From assembly GCF_037042905.1 (NCBI RefSeq), contig NC_087249.1, positions 35,102,901 through 35,166,900 on the forward strand: DNA of 64,000 bases, written 5' to 3'. The notes under the pieces were generated by a model. That model did no database searches. It had not been told where the DNA came from and worked only from the letters and a program-made list of their open reading frames with translations. Position numbers and translations under genes: made by a program. Position 1 is the first letter of the stretch; every line of letters starts with the position of its first letter. The DNA is from Lytechinus pictus. Lineage: Eukaryota; Echinodermata; Echinoidea; Temnopleuroida; Toxopneustidae. Below are positions 12,915 to 22,889 of this stretch, in pieces.

Positions 12915-13611
12915 TCTCCAATGAACCAGTTTCTAACGTTCTCAACACTGTGTATATGCCGGGATATTATGTTGACTGTCAAACAAATATCCAACAAACT
13001 ATAGTTTCCAACATTGTGTCAATGTTAACTGTCAACAACTGTCCAATAATAAACTATTCCAATTACGCTGTCCACGTTGTGCCATTGTCCGTTGTTCAAC
13101 AACTCTCCATCAAACTAGTTTCCAACTTTGTCAACGTTGTGCCATTGTCGACTGTCCAACAAATCTCCAAGAAAATAGTTTCCAACGTTGTTCCTTTGTC
13201 GGTTGTTCAGCAACTCTCCATCGAACTAGTTTCCGATGTAGTCAATTAACGCTGTGCCTTTGTTGGCTGTTCAACACCTATCCAATCAAACACGCGTTTC
13301 CAACGTTGTGACGTTGTTGGCTGTCCAACAAATCTCCAACACACTAGTTTCCAATGTTGTACCATTGTCTATTGTTCAACAACTTTTCAACGTTGCCAAC
13401 GTTGTGCCAGTGTCAGTTGTTCAACAACCTCCCATCTAACTAGTTTCCAGCTTTATCAACGTTGTGTCATTGTATACTATCAAACTAATCTCCAATCTAC
13501 CAGTTTCCAACGTTGTGCCATCGTCGACTATCCAACAAATCTCCATCGAACTAGTTTTTAGCTTTGACAACGTTGTGCCATAGTTGGTTGTTCAACAACT
13601 TTCCATCGAAC
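12915..13611. repeat. Right-arm array of about 51-bp units (inner block)
   Basis: Tandem units of the form TTTCCAACGTTGTGCCATTG followed by TCGACTGTCCAACAAATCTCC and an ACTAGTTT spacer, period about 51 bp. Because 51 is a multiple of three, one frame stays open and gives artificial repeated peptides. The duplicate is at about 2490-3186. The block is separated from the outer block by an 843-bp insertion. Confidence 0.85.
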
Positions 13612-14454
13612 TGTAGAATTTATGTCTTTCAAAAGCATCATTATCTTTGTTGCACATAATAAAATGATTTTTTTTTTATAATTTACAAGATCTCCCCATT
13701 AACAATTCTCATCTCCCAGCTTTGGATGACAAAGGTTTTTTTTTCTTACTTCTGAAGGAATATTCAATGCTAAAAGATGACCTATTTAAATGAAAACACA
13801 AATTTGAACAATTCAATTCAGTGTAGGGAAGACATGAGGGCGACGTGGGATTTCGCCCTCATGACAGCTGAAATAGCCCTTAAATGTGCAAAATTGAATG
13901 CTTTAGGGCAACCTACCTTTCTAAAGTTGCTGCAATATCTGCCCTATCAAAATTCAAGAAAATTAATATTCTACATTATATCAGAATAATGAGATATGCT
14001 TTCCGAGCATAATTACTCATTGGGAAAAAAGTAATTAAAGAAATACTCCCAAAACTCAGCCATCGCTCCAATGTGGCAAAAGTAGCCCCTTAGAATAAAA
14101 ATGTATTGCTTCCCTGATTCAAGTAAATCAACATGTTGCTTTGTAAATGAATTTTGACAGAATAATTAAAAAATCATGGCAAAGATAATGCAAATGTTAA
14201 GAAGAGGCTGCTGATTAGCTAGAAGTCTGATCATCAATATATTCTCATCTGCCATTTTGGCGCAAGCCTTTTTTTGAACCCCTGACAAAAATGTTTCGTG
14301 TTCGCTCAAGCATGAACGAAACTTGTTTTTCTAAGGGCATTTGAAAGATAAGACTTAAGAGCATCTATTAACATAAAAAGATAGACATCATAGTTTCAAA
14401 CAAAATTTTGATAGACTTTTCAAAACTGTCCCGTTTTTATTGATACGCACTGTA
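13612..14454. mobile_element. Tc1/mariner-type insertion nested in the array (left end decayed)
   Basis: This block, with its duplicate at 3187-4029, interrupts the 51-bp array between ..CATCGAAC and TAGTTTCC, which would join as a normal unit with one TA. Its right end, TTGATACGCACTG followed by TA, matches the terminus of the element at 27814-28792. The left terminus does not match well. No protein is recognisable. It shares a motif near 14295 (GTTCGCTCAAGCATGAAC) with other TIR elements in the window. Confidence 0.5.
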
Positions 14455-15108
14455 GTTTCCAACGTTGCCAACCTTGTGTCATCGTCGACTATCCAACTAA
14501 TCTCCAACCTACTAGTTTCCATCGTTGTGCCATTGTCGACTGTCCAACAACTCTCCAACTAACAAGTTTCCAACGTTGCCAACGTCGTGTCATTGTTGAT
14601 TGTTCAACAACATTCCAGCGAACTAGTTTCAACGTTGCCAACGTTGTACCTTTGCTGGCTGTCAACAACTATCCAATCAAACGTGTCTCCAACGTTGTGA
14701 CATTGTCGACTGTCCAACAACTCTCCAACTTACTAGTCTCCAACGTTGTGCCATTGTCGACCGTCCAACAAATCTCCAACAAACTAGTTTCCAACTTTGT
14801 CAACGTTGTGCCATTGTCGGTTGTTCAACAACTTTCCAGCGAACCAGTTTCCAACGTTGCCAACGTTGTGCCTTTGCTGGCTGTTCAACAACTATCCAAT
14901 CAAACGTGTTTCCAACGTTGTGACATTGTCGACTGTCCGATAACTCTCCAACTAACAAGTTTCCAACGTTGCCAACGTCGTGTCATTGTTGATTGTCCAT
15001 CATCTTTCCATCAAACTAGTTTCCAACGTCGATTCAACGTTAATCCATCAAGTTTTTCCAACGTCCAACTACTTTCAAGTTTCCAACGTGGAGCCAACGT
15101 TGGCTTGT
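14455..15108. repeat. Right-arm array of about 51-bp units (outer block)
   Basis: Continuation of the 51-bp tandem units up to the right terminus. Unit spacing can be measured directly from CCAACGTTGTGACATTG at 14689 to CCAACGTTGTGCCATTG at 14740. Some units carry a doubled CAACGTTGCCAACGTTGTG. The duplicate is at 4030-4683. Confidence 0.85.
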
Positions 15109-15110
15109 TA

Positions 15111-15455
15111 CCTGGGTAATTTCCCTGTACCAGAATGAAAGGCGTGGACTACGATCGGGTAATGATACCACTCTGTTGGCAAGACCAAGAACTGCTACCT
15201 CCTCAGGGGACCGATCGTTCGCTGCTGCCGCGCCACGCCTCTGGAACCAGCTCCCCCGCTGCATCCGTGAATCGTCATCTCTGGGAGCATTTCAGCGGTC
15301 ACTAAAGACATTTCTTTTTTATAGTTAATTTACTTGTTATTTATGTATGTATGTATTTTTGTTTTCTTTCACAATTTTGATTTTTTCTCATTTTGTAAAG
15401 CGCTATGATACAATCATTGTGAAGAGCGATATATAACGGTATTGTATTGTAATGG
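15111..15455 (+). pseudogene. LINE C-terminus and 3' tail, displaced by the CAACGTTG element
   Basis: Downstream of the element the plus strand reads RRGLRSGNDTTLLARPRT, then ATSSGDRSFAAAAPRLWNQL and PRCIRESSSLGAFQRSLKT, ending at a stop near 15326. This is the usual C-terminal block of the LINE whose upstream part ends at 10238. The 3' untranslated tail contains TTTGTAAAGCGCTATGATAC and ends in a short TTGTA microsatellite near 15438-15452, as such LINE tails do. One frameshift remains near 15135 after virtual excision of the element. Confidence 0.85.
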
Positions 15456-16796
15456 CGCCACTGCCTCTAACTTGAGTTTTTGTTAAGCAAATTACTTTCC
15501 CAGTTAGAGGTGAAAATACACAAAACTATATAGCATCGTTGTGTTTAGTAATCTATAACCTTTCTATTGGTATATGATTTATCCATTTCTCTTTTCGCTT
15601 CGGTTGGGGTCTTAATATCAATTCGAGATACATTCAATCCCCCAAATTACATAATAAAAAGGAGGTTGAAAAAAGGCCTTGGTCATTGCACGTAATGCCC
15701 GTTACGCTCACACAAAGAGCATATTCTTAACGATCGTGCAAACATGTACAATTTAATTTCATGAAATTGATTGTACATGTAACTAAATGTTAAATAACAA
15801 ATGTCTGATAAACCCTCAAATAACTGCTCGAGTAGGCCTACTGCTATTAAAAAAAAATATGATGCTCTGAAAAGTAAAAATCTATTTCCCGTTAAGCTGG
15901 CTTTACTTGTATTATTTTTTGTTGTATAAATCTTTTGAAAATACATAAAATGACTAACATTGCAACAGTAAGCATTCTACTAGCTATATATAGTTTTATA
16001 ATGTAATTCACATGTAGATTACATACAAAGACACTAAGTCTAGAACAATAAAAAGTATATCATTGAATCTGTGTTGGTTGAGTATATATAAAGCTATCCG
16101 TTACAATCTTCTAACTAGAAATATTCTATTCCAAGTTGCACAAGAAAATTGAAAATATGAGAGAGTTTGGATGAGTGCCTTGGTGCTGATTCTATTCGAA
16201 AAGATTAGACTTATGTTTCACTTATGATGATATATTTCTGAAATTTACTGGTAAGTTGTCCCACAGACATGACAGAGTAACTGCTGCCGCAGAGAAAGCT
16301 CACTCACCATAGGCTACTCGTATTTTACATTTTATTAGAAGAAGTCGTTCTGATGATCTCAGGCTACGAGCTGATGTAATAAGTCATGACAAGGTCTTGT
16401 AAATATTTTGGTGCCAAATGTAGACAGTATTTGAAATTCGATACGCTTCCGGATTGGCTACCGATGTACCTTTTTAAGATTTGAAGAAATCCTTTAATCA
16501 GCTCGAAAAGTAGATAAGACATTTACAATGCATGGGGTCATGTATGCCCCTTCAGTCTACAAACTTCATTGATCCATCTAAAAAAAAACTTTGCCATGTT
16601 TGTAGTTTGATTGATAGTTCTGATGTACAACATTAGTTGTAAATTCATGTCAAGACGAACCGTACTTCTATCGAATACACCGTACTTCAATACGTGACAT
16701 TGAGCAGGGAAATAAAAAAAATTGAACACTCAATACCACTAACGGTACGATACAACAAATATTTTTGGTCAAAAATTTTGTACTAATTATTGTCCA

Positions 16797-18158
16797 TTAC
16801 ATCACTTCAAAAAAATAATCATGCTCCCATTTATGCAGTTCGCCCCTTTCAACTGCCGCTCTCTCGAGCTCCATCTCGTTTCGCTTCCCCGCAATAAAAC
16901 ACTTGATGAATTCTTGCCCAAGGGAAGACACAATAACCTCATCATCCAGTAAGCAGTCTATCGCGTCCATCATGCTGTTTGGTAATTTTTGTGTCAGCGG
17001 TGGGACGTCTTCGTCCTTGTAGGCATCTCCAACTACCCGCTCAGGTAGAGGTAACCTTCTGACGATACCGTCAATTCCAGCTGCTACTGTTGCAGCTAGG
17101 CTGATGTAGGGGTTGCATGCACTCGCTCCCATTCTGTTCTCGATATAGGTCCCTTTGGCACCTTGGACCCTGACGCGGAAGGCGCACGTTCGGTTGTCCA
17201 TCCCCCACGTTGCGTTGCTTGGGGCAAAGCTGAAAGGTTTGTAACGTTTGAGACAGTTCACCGTCGGACCCATAAGAACTGCTAGTGCACATGCGTGAGC
17301 ATGTAGACCTGCTACCCAATACTGGCCTAGCTTAGAGAGTTGGAATTGTTGAGACGGATCGTAGAGTAGGGGTGTTTCTCCGGAGACGTCCCAAAGAGAA
17401 TGGCAAAAATGCGCTGATGAACCACTTTTATCTGGCCAAGGTTTCGACATGAAACTTGCGATGTATCCATGTTTTTGTGCGATTTCCTTGATGCCAATCT
17501 TGTATGTGTGGGCGTTGTCTGCAGCACGAATACCAAAGCTTGGACGGTAAACGATCTCAAACTGTCCTGTGGCCGATTCGCTACCGATGAACTCTAAATC
17601 CACACCAGCCGGAGGTAATCCTTCCAATACGTCTTGCGTGAAATCCTCAATTTTAAAGAGGCGCGATGTGGCATTTGCGTTGGTGGAATTATCGATTGGT
17701 CCTTGCGTCTTCTTATCGACCAAGTAGAACTCAAACTCATGGGCAGAAAAGAGTGAGTATCCCATCTCCTCCAGGCGTTCAAGTTGACGACGTGCAACAA
17801 CCCTTGGGTACCCCTCACACACTTTCCCTTCATAGACGCCCTCTACGATAACCCGTGCTGTCTTCTTGCACCAAGGTAAGGTCTGAAAGGAAGCCAAGTC
17901 TGGAAAGCAAACTGCGTCTTCGTAGTGGATCTCCTCGCCGTATCCTGTACCACTGATGGGCTGGCCATGGGGATTGAAAGATAAATACCCTAGGCAGAAG
18001 TTTTGGCCGTGTATCGCCTTATCCCTGAAGTGCTTAACAGGTATCACCTTGCAATGTGGGATACCGTAGTAATCAGTTTGCTCAAAGCGAACTGATGTGA
18101 TGCCAAACAGATCGATCATTTTCAGTGCTCTCTCCATGCTTCTGTCAATGTCAGGAAC
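16797..18158 (-). CDS. LGSN-like: Lengsin / class I-like glutamine synthetase, 3'-terminal exon
   Basis: The exon encodes 453 residues, nearly a whole glutamine-synthetase-type protein. It begins at a 3' splice site on the minus strand (pyrimidine-rich ..TTATTTCAG, then GTTCCTGAC) with seven in-frame codons before the first ATG at 18137, so coding continues from an upstream exon not identified here. Numbering from that ATG: N-terminal beta-grasp-like region about 1-85; catalytic domain about 95-446. Visible family motifs are HEFEFYLVD (133-141, metal-binding glutamates), ESATGQFEI (187-195), KPWPDKSGSSAHFCHS (232-247, ATP/ammonia-site signature), CLKRYKP (295-301), NRTCAFRV (315-322) and ENRMGASACNPY (333-344). 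The stop is at 16797-16799. Lengsins are animal proteins related to prokaryotic class I glutamine synthetase. Vertebrate lengsin is a lens protein without shown synthetase activity, so catalysis here is open. It could also be named GSI-like glutamate-ammonia ligase. Confidence 0.9.
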   Translation of the reverse strand, partial: VPDIDRSMERALKMIDLFGITSVRFEQTDYYGIPHCKVIPVKHFRDKAIHGQNFCLGYLSFNPHGQPISGTGYGEEIHYEDAVCFPDLASFQTLPWCKKTARVIVEGVYEGKVCEGYPRVVARRQLERLEEMGYSLFSAHEFEFYLVDKKTQGPIDNSTNANATSRLFKIEDFTQDVLEGLPPAGVDLEFIGSESATGQFEIVYRPSFGIRAADNAHTYKIGIKEIAQKHGYIASFMSKPWPDKSGSSAHFCHSLWDVSGETPLLYDPSQQFQLSKLGQYWVAGLHAHACALAVLMGPTVNCLKRYKPFSFAPSNATWGMDNRTCAFRVRVQGAKGTYIENRMGASACNPYISLAATVAAGIDGIVRRLPLPERVVGDAYKDEDVPPLTQKLPNSMMDAIDCLLDDEVIVSSLGQEFIKCFIAGKRNEMELERAAVERGELHKWEHDYFFEVM

Positions 18159-18175
18159 CTGAAATAAGATGCGGT
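18159..18175 (-). promoter_or_regulatory. 3' splice site of the lengsin terminal exon
   Basis: Read on the minus strand, ..CATCTTATTTCAG stands immediately before GTTCCTGACATTG. The AG at 18160-18159 and the short pyrimidine-rich stretch form a plausible acceptor. The frame is open across the boundary (phase 0). Confidence 0.7.
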
Positions 18176-18779
18176 GATAAAAAGAAAAGAGGGTATATGG
18201 ATTTACTAGGTGTACAGTGTCATATGTCTGCTTTATACTTGTTGATTATACGAAGCGAGCATTCGTAATGGCCTGTCATGATGTTAAGTGAACAGTCAAA
18301 GATCGCTTCCTGATCAGAAGTATTCTGGTTACATAGAATTTGTATTTAAAAATTGTGCTGTCGTCGACACAACGTTCAGTAATAATTCCCCATGAATTTA
18401 CTACAGCAAGCTTGGAATAAATCGAGTCTTGCTGTTATCTTAATGTATATCATTAATTATTATCATCAATTATTATCAGTTATGTTATTTCAATGAGTGT
18501 ATGTTAATAATGTTAAATTCCTACACTAAAACTGATGCAGGTCTATAATAATTAATGCGAACAAAATATTCACCGACAAACTTGTATACTCGATTAATTA
18601 TAAAAATCATCATTGTAATACACAATTGTGATGTAAAATGTTTGTGGAAATAGAGCGATCCACTTAAAAGCATCGCTTTTTAGGTTGTTAACCCCCTAAC
18701 AATAGATACACAAAAGCTGCTTTTCGCCAACAGTGTTGCCAGCTCCAAGCTGAGGACCCCCCCATGGACCCCAAATATT
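18176..18779. other. Presumed lengsin intron, nothing recognised
   Basis: AT-rich sequence directly upstream (minus-strand sense) of the lengsin exon. No exon with convincing splice sites and no repeat recognised by eye. Confidence 0.4.
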
Positions 18780-18915
18780 TCAAATGATAATGATAATAAT
18801 GATAATAACAACAACAGAAGCAACTATAAAGCAAACAATAATAATAATAACAATAATAATAATAATATATGGGATTTGTAATGCACCAAGTCCACTCTGC
18901 AGAGTGTCCATGGCG
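18780..18915 (-). repeat. AAT-type microsatellite at a LINE/SINE 3' tail
   Basis: Imperfect (ATA/ACA)n from 18780 to 18868 is followed by sequence that reads, on the minus strand, GCGCCATGGACACTCTGCAG..GGTGCATTACAAATCCCAT and then (TTA)n. This resembles the tail of L2/CR1-related elements, which end in a trinucleotide microsatellite. Confidence 0.5.
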
Positions 18916-19263
18916 CAGTGACAGAAAGAGGGAGAAAAATACAAATGCAATGATAAATTAAGGAACAATTAAGAGTAGGGAGCATTTAATACACGCGTCT
19001 TAAGGTGGAAGTGCAAGCACGGATAACCAGGGGAAGATCATTGACAGGGTCAGCGTGAGCAAAAGCCTGTACCCCCCCCCCCCCCGTCGTGTTTTCACAG
19101 ATTTGGCAACAACTAGGGAACCGGGGTTAGATGAACCTGACAGGATTATATTTGTTAATAAGATTAATTATAGCAGAACCGTTAATTGCACGGTATACCA
19201 GGAGAAATCACAACAATTTCTTAAAAATTGAGAACTGTTATCAAGATGACCAAAACTAGTTAA

Positions 19264-19743
19264 CCCTAAAAGGACTGGGGGCATGATGCCCCCTCAACGC
19301 TTCGCGCGATATTTCCAACCCCCCCCAACAAAAAAAGATAGCGCCGCAAAATTTGAGGACTTTTTTTCTGAGGTCTAACGAGTGGCAGTTTCCTGACATC
19401 AAGGCACAGACTGGAACTTCAAAAAAACGAAAAGTTATCTCCTTCTACCCCCGTCTCGATCGGCCATTTTTGTTATGAATCGTAACAAAAATGGCCGATC
19501 GAGACGGGGGTAGAAGGAGAGAACTTTTCGTTTTTTTTTGAAGTTCCAGTCTGTGTCTTGATGTCAGGAAACTGCCACTCGTTAGACCTTCATCCATATA
19601 ATCGTGGTAAGTGCATAATTTCTGTTTTCACAATTCATTTGGAGAAATATTTAGACCATAAATCACGCTAGTCCCGTGAGTATGGTCAAATAAACGGTAA
19701 GCCCCTGGGCTCCGGCCCGCTGCGCGGGCGGGAGTTCCCTGGG
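19264..19743. mobile_element. Short TTAA-flanked element carrying a long hairpin
   Basis: TTAA at 19260-19263 is followed by CCCTAAAAGGACTGGGGGC. At the other end ..GAGTTCCCTGGG is followed by TTAA (19744-19747). TTAA duplication with CCC-starting ends fits a piggyBac-type MITE, although only about seven terminal bases are clearly inverted. The interior is mostly the foldback at 19371-19589. Confidence 0.45.
19371..19589. repeat. Near-perfect 105/107-bp inverted repeat with 7-nt loop
   Basis: 19371-19475 is the reverse complement of 19483-19589, with only two substitutions and an A7/A9 length difference. The loop is TGAATCG. The transcript of either strand would fold into one long hairpin. 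Confidence 0.95.
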
Positions 19744-19747
19744 TTAA

Positions 19748-19815
19748 GTGTCATGGTGACTCAGCGTCTGCCTCATGAACCGGAGATCGTGGGTTCGATC
19801 CCCGGTCGAGTCATA
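19748..19815 (+). repeat. tRNA-like SINE head
   Basis: Sequence TCTGCCTCATGAACCGGAG with B box GGGTTCGATCC and a closing GAGTC resembles a tRNA from anticodon arm to T arm, but the D arm is shortened and the acceptor pairing is imperfect. It abuts the TTAA of the preceding element. Read as a SINE-derived fragment rather than a tRNA gene. Confidence 0.5.
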
Positions 19816-19851
19816 AAAAAGGGAACTTTTGCCCTCTTGCTAGGCGCTTAA

Positions 19852-20447
19852 AGGAATGCTCCGGGCTGAAAATATTTATATTTAAATAAATAGAGTAAAA
19901 TTCACAAAGCAAAATGCTGCAAATTTCATCAAAATCGGATAACAAATAACGAAGTTATTGAATTTCAAAGTTTTTTCAATATTTTGTAAAAACAGTTTTA
20001 TGCACATCGTCATAAATATTCATTAGGTGGGCTGATGATGTCATATCCCACTTTCCTTGTACTTATGTTATTACATGAAATCATCATTGTTTCATTTTTC
20101 ATACATGTGTAAATGATGTGTCCCATTATGATAAAATAAGATGCGTCAATACATACGCACTTAATCAGTTGTCAATCCAATTGTTTTAGTTCTTGGTAGA
20201 ACATTTTTGAATAATCCTAATTTCAAATAGTAAAATACAAAAGAACAAGTGGGGTATGACATCATCAGCCCACCTAATGAATTTTTATGAAGACATGCCG
20301 AGAACTGTTTCACCGGAATAATGCAAATCTTTAAATTTCAATAACTTCGTTATTTGTTATCCGATTTCGATCCAATTTTCAGCATTTTGCTGTGTGAATT
20401 TTACCTTATTTATTGAGATATAATTATCTCCAGCCTGGACCATCCGT
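19852..20447. mobile_element. TTAA-flanked foldback MITE with arms of about 220 bp
   Basis: TTAA (19848-19851 and 20448-20451) flanks ends AGGAATGCTCCGGGCTGA and, reverse-complemented, ACGGATGGTCCAGGCTGG. Complementarity continues inward through AAAATCGGATAACAAATAAC and GGTGGGCTGATGATGTCAT (about 20031 and 20254). The central 150 bp is single copy and AT-rich. No protein. The TTAA duplication points to piggyBac or Kolobok mobilisation. Confidence 0.75.
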
Positions 20448-20544
20448 TTAACAGTTAGATTGGAGAAGGGTAATAAGAATATCATGTTTTGCACTTCCCG
20501 CTGGTAGAGCAGTTTCCTAACTGAAGTGGCCACCCTTGGTAAAT

Positions 20545-20665
20545 AACACGTTATTATTATCATCATTATCATTATTGTTATTATTATTATCATTATTGTC
20601 ATCGTTCATGTTTATATTATTTTCATTATAATTATCGTCATTATTATTATTCAGTTCCATCGAAA
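20545..20665. repeat. TTATTATCA-type microsatellite
   Basis: Imperfect trinucleotide repeat built of TTA, TCA and TTG units. Confidence 0.8.
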
Positions 20666-21064
20666 TATGCATCCTTTTTTATCATAATAAAGTGCCGAAT
20701 ACCAGAAATATTTAGCTCGTGCTACACGCCTGCATTATTTATTTAGGATTTATGAAATAAATTAATATCTTGTTTGTAAGAATAAAGTGAAGAACATGTA
20801 CTTCAATCTTGAGTTAGGACCGCCCCCTAAATAAAGCAAAAAAAAATAACTTTTAGCGGCCGATTGGTAAAAATGTTGGTGAAAATATCCCCTCCCCGCC
20901 TATCGCCTATTACCGATAGCTTGATTAGCCCCCCCCCCCCCGAACTCAGAGAGGAGTGTGATTATCATATTATAGACTAGAATAGTTTATTTATCAAAAT
21001 AGAGTATAGAGTATGCTATCATTATAGTAGACCGACCAAAACGATTTTTATACTTTGGACGGCA
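20666..21064. other. AT-rich interval, nothing recognised
   Basis: Contains a C14 run near 20928-20941 and no gene or complete element that I can identify. Confidence 0.4.
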
Positions 21065-22135
21065 AAATTTGTTAATGCTTGCTAATGCTTGGCATCCCAG
21101 CTAATAGTCTTGCAAAAATACACAGGAATAGCGTACAGCCGGATGCCAAGCGCACTTTTGCGTGAAAGTGTCATTTTTAGCGTAAAATCTGAAAGAATGT
21201 CGAAAAATCATGCATTTTGATATTTTGACGGATTATTTTAATAATTTTGATTATCTTTGATATGCAATTGTTTTTATTCAAAGTTTTAAATTGTAAGTCT
21301 CATAAATATGCATTTCAAATTTGAATATTACCCACACATATATGGCACAGTGAAACATAAAACCGCGATTTCTTCAAAATAAAAGTTTGTGAAAATTATC
21401 AATAGTTTGAAGTTTTTTACGCAACTTAAATTATTCGATTTCAATTCTTTTATCCATCGAATGTATAGTAAATGTCCTAATGCCACAAATATTAAACAAA
21501 TTTTCAAGTAAGATGGAAGATATATCATTTTATGTTATCCGAAAGGAGACAATGTGCATTTTACCAGGTGCGTATTTTGAAAGAAAAATTTAAAATACCG
21601 TACATAATGTACATAATTACATGTTTAAGTACATACCAAAGCAAGTTTTTAATTGGATGTATAAGAACATGCTAAAGCGAGTTTTTAATTGGATAGCACA
21701 ATTTGTGAATTCTTTGCATCCCAGCTAAAAGTCTTGCGGAAATACTGAAGAATAACGTACGGGCGGATGCCATCCTTTTTAGCGTAAAATCGGAAAGACT
21801 GTCGAAAATCACGCATTTTGACCTTTTTGACTGGATTTTTAAGAAATTTTGATTCCCTTTGATATACAATCATTTATATTTGGAGTTTCAAATTATAAAT
21901 TTACTAAATATGCATTTCAATTTGGAATATTACACACACATATATATGGCAATATAACATAACAAATCGTGATTTACTCAAAATAAAAGTTTGTGAACAC
22001 TATCAATAGTTCTAATTTTTTACAACTTAAATTCTTCGATTTAAATTGGTTCAGCTAATGAACATCGATCGTTTCTAATGTCACAAATAGTAAAAGAATT
22101 TTCAAGTAAGATGGGAAATCCATTTTCGAAAGGGG
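21065..22135. repeat. Two diverged direct copies of a roughly 450-480-bp unit
   Basis: 21065-21545 and about 21692-22135 are related along their length. Shared landmarks: GCATCCCAGCTAA at 21092 and 21716, TTTTTAGCGTAAAATC, ACACACATATATGGCA, AAAATAAAAGTTTGTGAA and TTTTCAAGTAAGATGG. The offset drifts from 624 to about 597 through indels. No coding content. It may be the interior of an element whose end is the hAT-like terminus near 23555. Confidence 0.75.
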
Positions 22136-22586
22136 GACATGCAAAATTTATCGGGGAGGGAGTGGGGGCATTTTTAATGTAAAATTGAAGAAGTCGTACA
22201 TTATAAACATAATTACGTGAACAGGTACATTCTTAACAAGAGTTACAAATTTTCTGGCCGCAACTGCCTCTGCCCCCCCCCCGCTGCCTAAGGTCATGTG
22301 TAGTGTCCGAAAGGATTACATGGAGCTGAAAGTATCCCGTTTTCAAGATAATATACCCAAAGTATTCTGCTCGCGATTCGAGTGTATATTTTATTTTCGT
22401 TTAGCGAAATAGGCACCCTACACGGGATTACAAAAATATGCCAAATAAATTTTCGACTCGAGCTTCGCGCTGGCATTAATAAATGAGATAAACAACTTGC
22501 TCTCTGTTAAAAAAAACCCATGCTTAAAGTGTCATCTTCTTAAACAATTTTAGCTCGCCGTTCGCGCTCACATTGTTTAAAATCAC

Positions 22587-22715
22587 AGGGGCCACGGAAG
22601 GGGGGGGGGGCTGTTTTTTGTCCCAAACCATGTACAAAAACGTAAAAATGACCATATGATTGTGATTTTTTTGCATGGTCACCCCCCCCACTTTGAAAAC
22701 CGTCACGCGGCCCCT
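22587..22715. mobile_element. Short hAT-like MITE (AGGGGCCGCGG ends), copy 1
   Basis: Ends AGGGGCCACGG and ..CACGCGGCCCCT are inverted. The interior contains CATGTACAAAAACG, AAAAATGACCATATG and GCATGGTCACCC, shared with 54958-55120. The flanks AAATCAC and GAATCAT agree at five of seven positions, consistent with a decayed target duplication of 7-8 bp. Confidence 0.65.
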
Positions 22716-22889
22716 GAATCATTCGTTTAATTCGAAATTTTCAGCTCACGCTTCGCGCTCGCATCAAATCCTAAAATTAAATACTGATTATTCATGATTT
22801 GACGATTTTTATTTTACTTCATTTGCTAAGAAAGCATGAATGCTTCTAAACAATCAACCAGAGGACCGATGGCTTACGGTACTCTCCGA

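Larger units (their letters stand above)
10241..15108. mobile_element. CAACGTTG-array DNA transposon, complete, TA target duplication
   Basis: A 4868-bp element with inverted ends: left ACAATACAGCGTTGG, right end reverse-complemented ACAAGCCAACGTTGG (12 or 13 of 15 match). TA flanks it on both sides (10239-10240 and 15109-15110). It interrupts a LINE reading frame: upstream of it the LINE reads ..PSYLNDLPM, downstream ..RRGLRSGNDTTLL, which are adjacent blocks in such LINEs. Removing the element plus one TA rejoins them apart from a small frameshift. Arms consist of CAACGTTG, an 8-bp perfect palindrome, in variants of CCAACGTTGG. No transposase gene is recognisable, so it is probably non-autonomous. 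The TA duplication fits a Tc1/mariner-type or related DDE enzyme, but the termini do not match a family I know. Confidence 0.8.
10427..17991. repeat. Segmental duplication, copy 2
   Basis: Second copy of the segment at 1-7566, in the same orientation. It is the better-preserved copy. On its left the CAACGTTG element is complete to its end at 10241 and its LINE target is visible. On its right the lengsin exon continues uninterrupted past 17991 to its splice acceptor. The period is 10425-10426 bp, so 7567-10426 is the sequence between the two copies. Confidence 0.95.

Noticed and set aside
12915..15108. CRISPR-like or phage-type repeat array
   Set aside because: Spacers are themselves repeated and degenerate, the sequence is eukaryotic, and the arrays are bounded by transposon ends.
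14652..15119. Repeat protein of 155 codons (and similar frames at 2525-3014, 4227-4694 and 12950-13439)
   Set aside because: The frame is open only because the 51-bp DNA unit is a multiple of three and lacks a stop. The peptide repeat VSNVVPLSTVQQLSN has no known domain and follows the DNA array.
1..17991. Two haplotypes placed in tandem as ordinary alleles
   Set aside because: Not excluded as an assembly problem, but the divergence of about 0.1 percent is far below what I expect between echinoderm haplotypes, and the second copy extends past the breakpoint with coding sequence.
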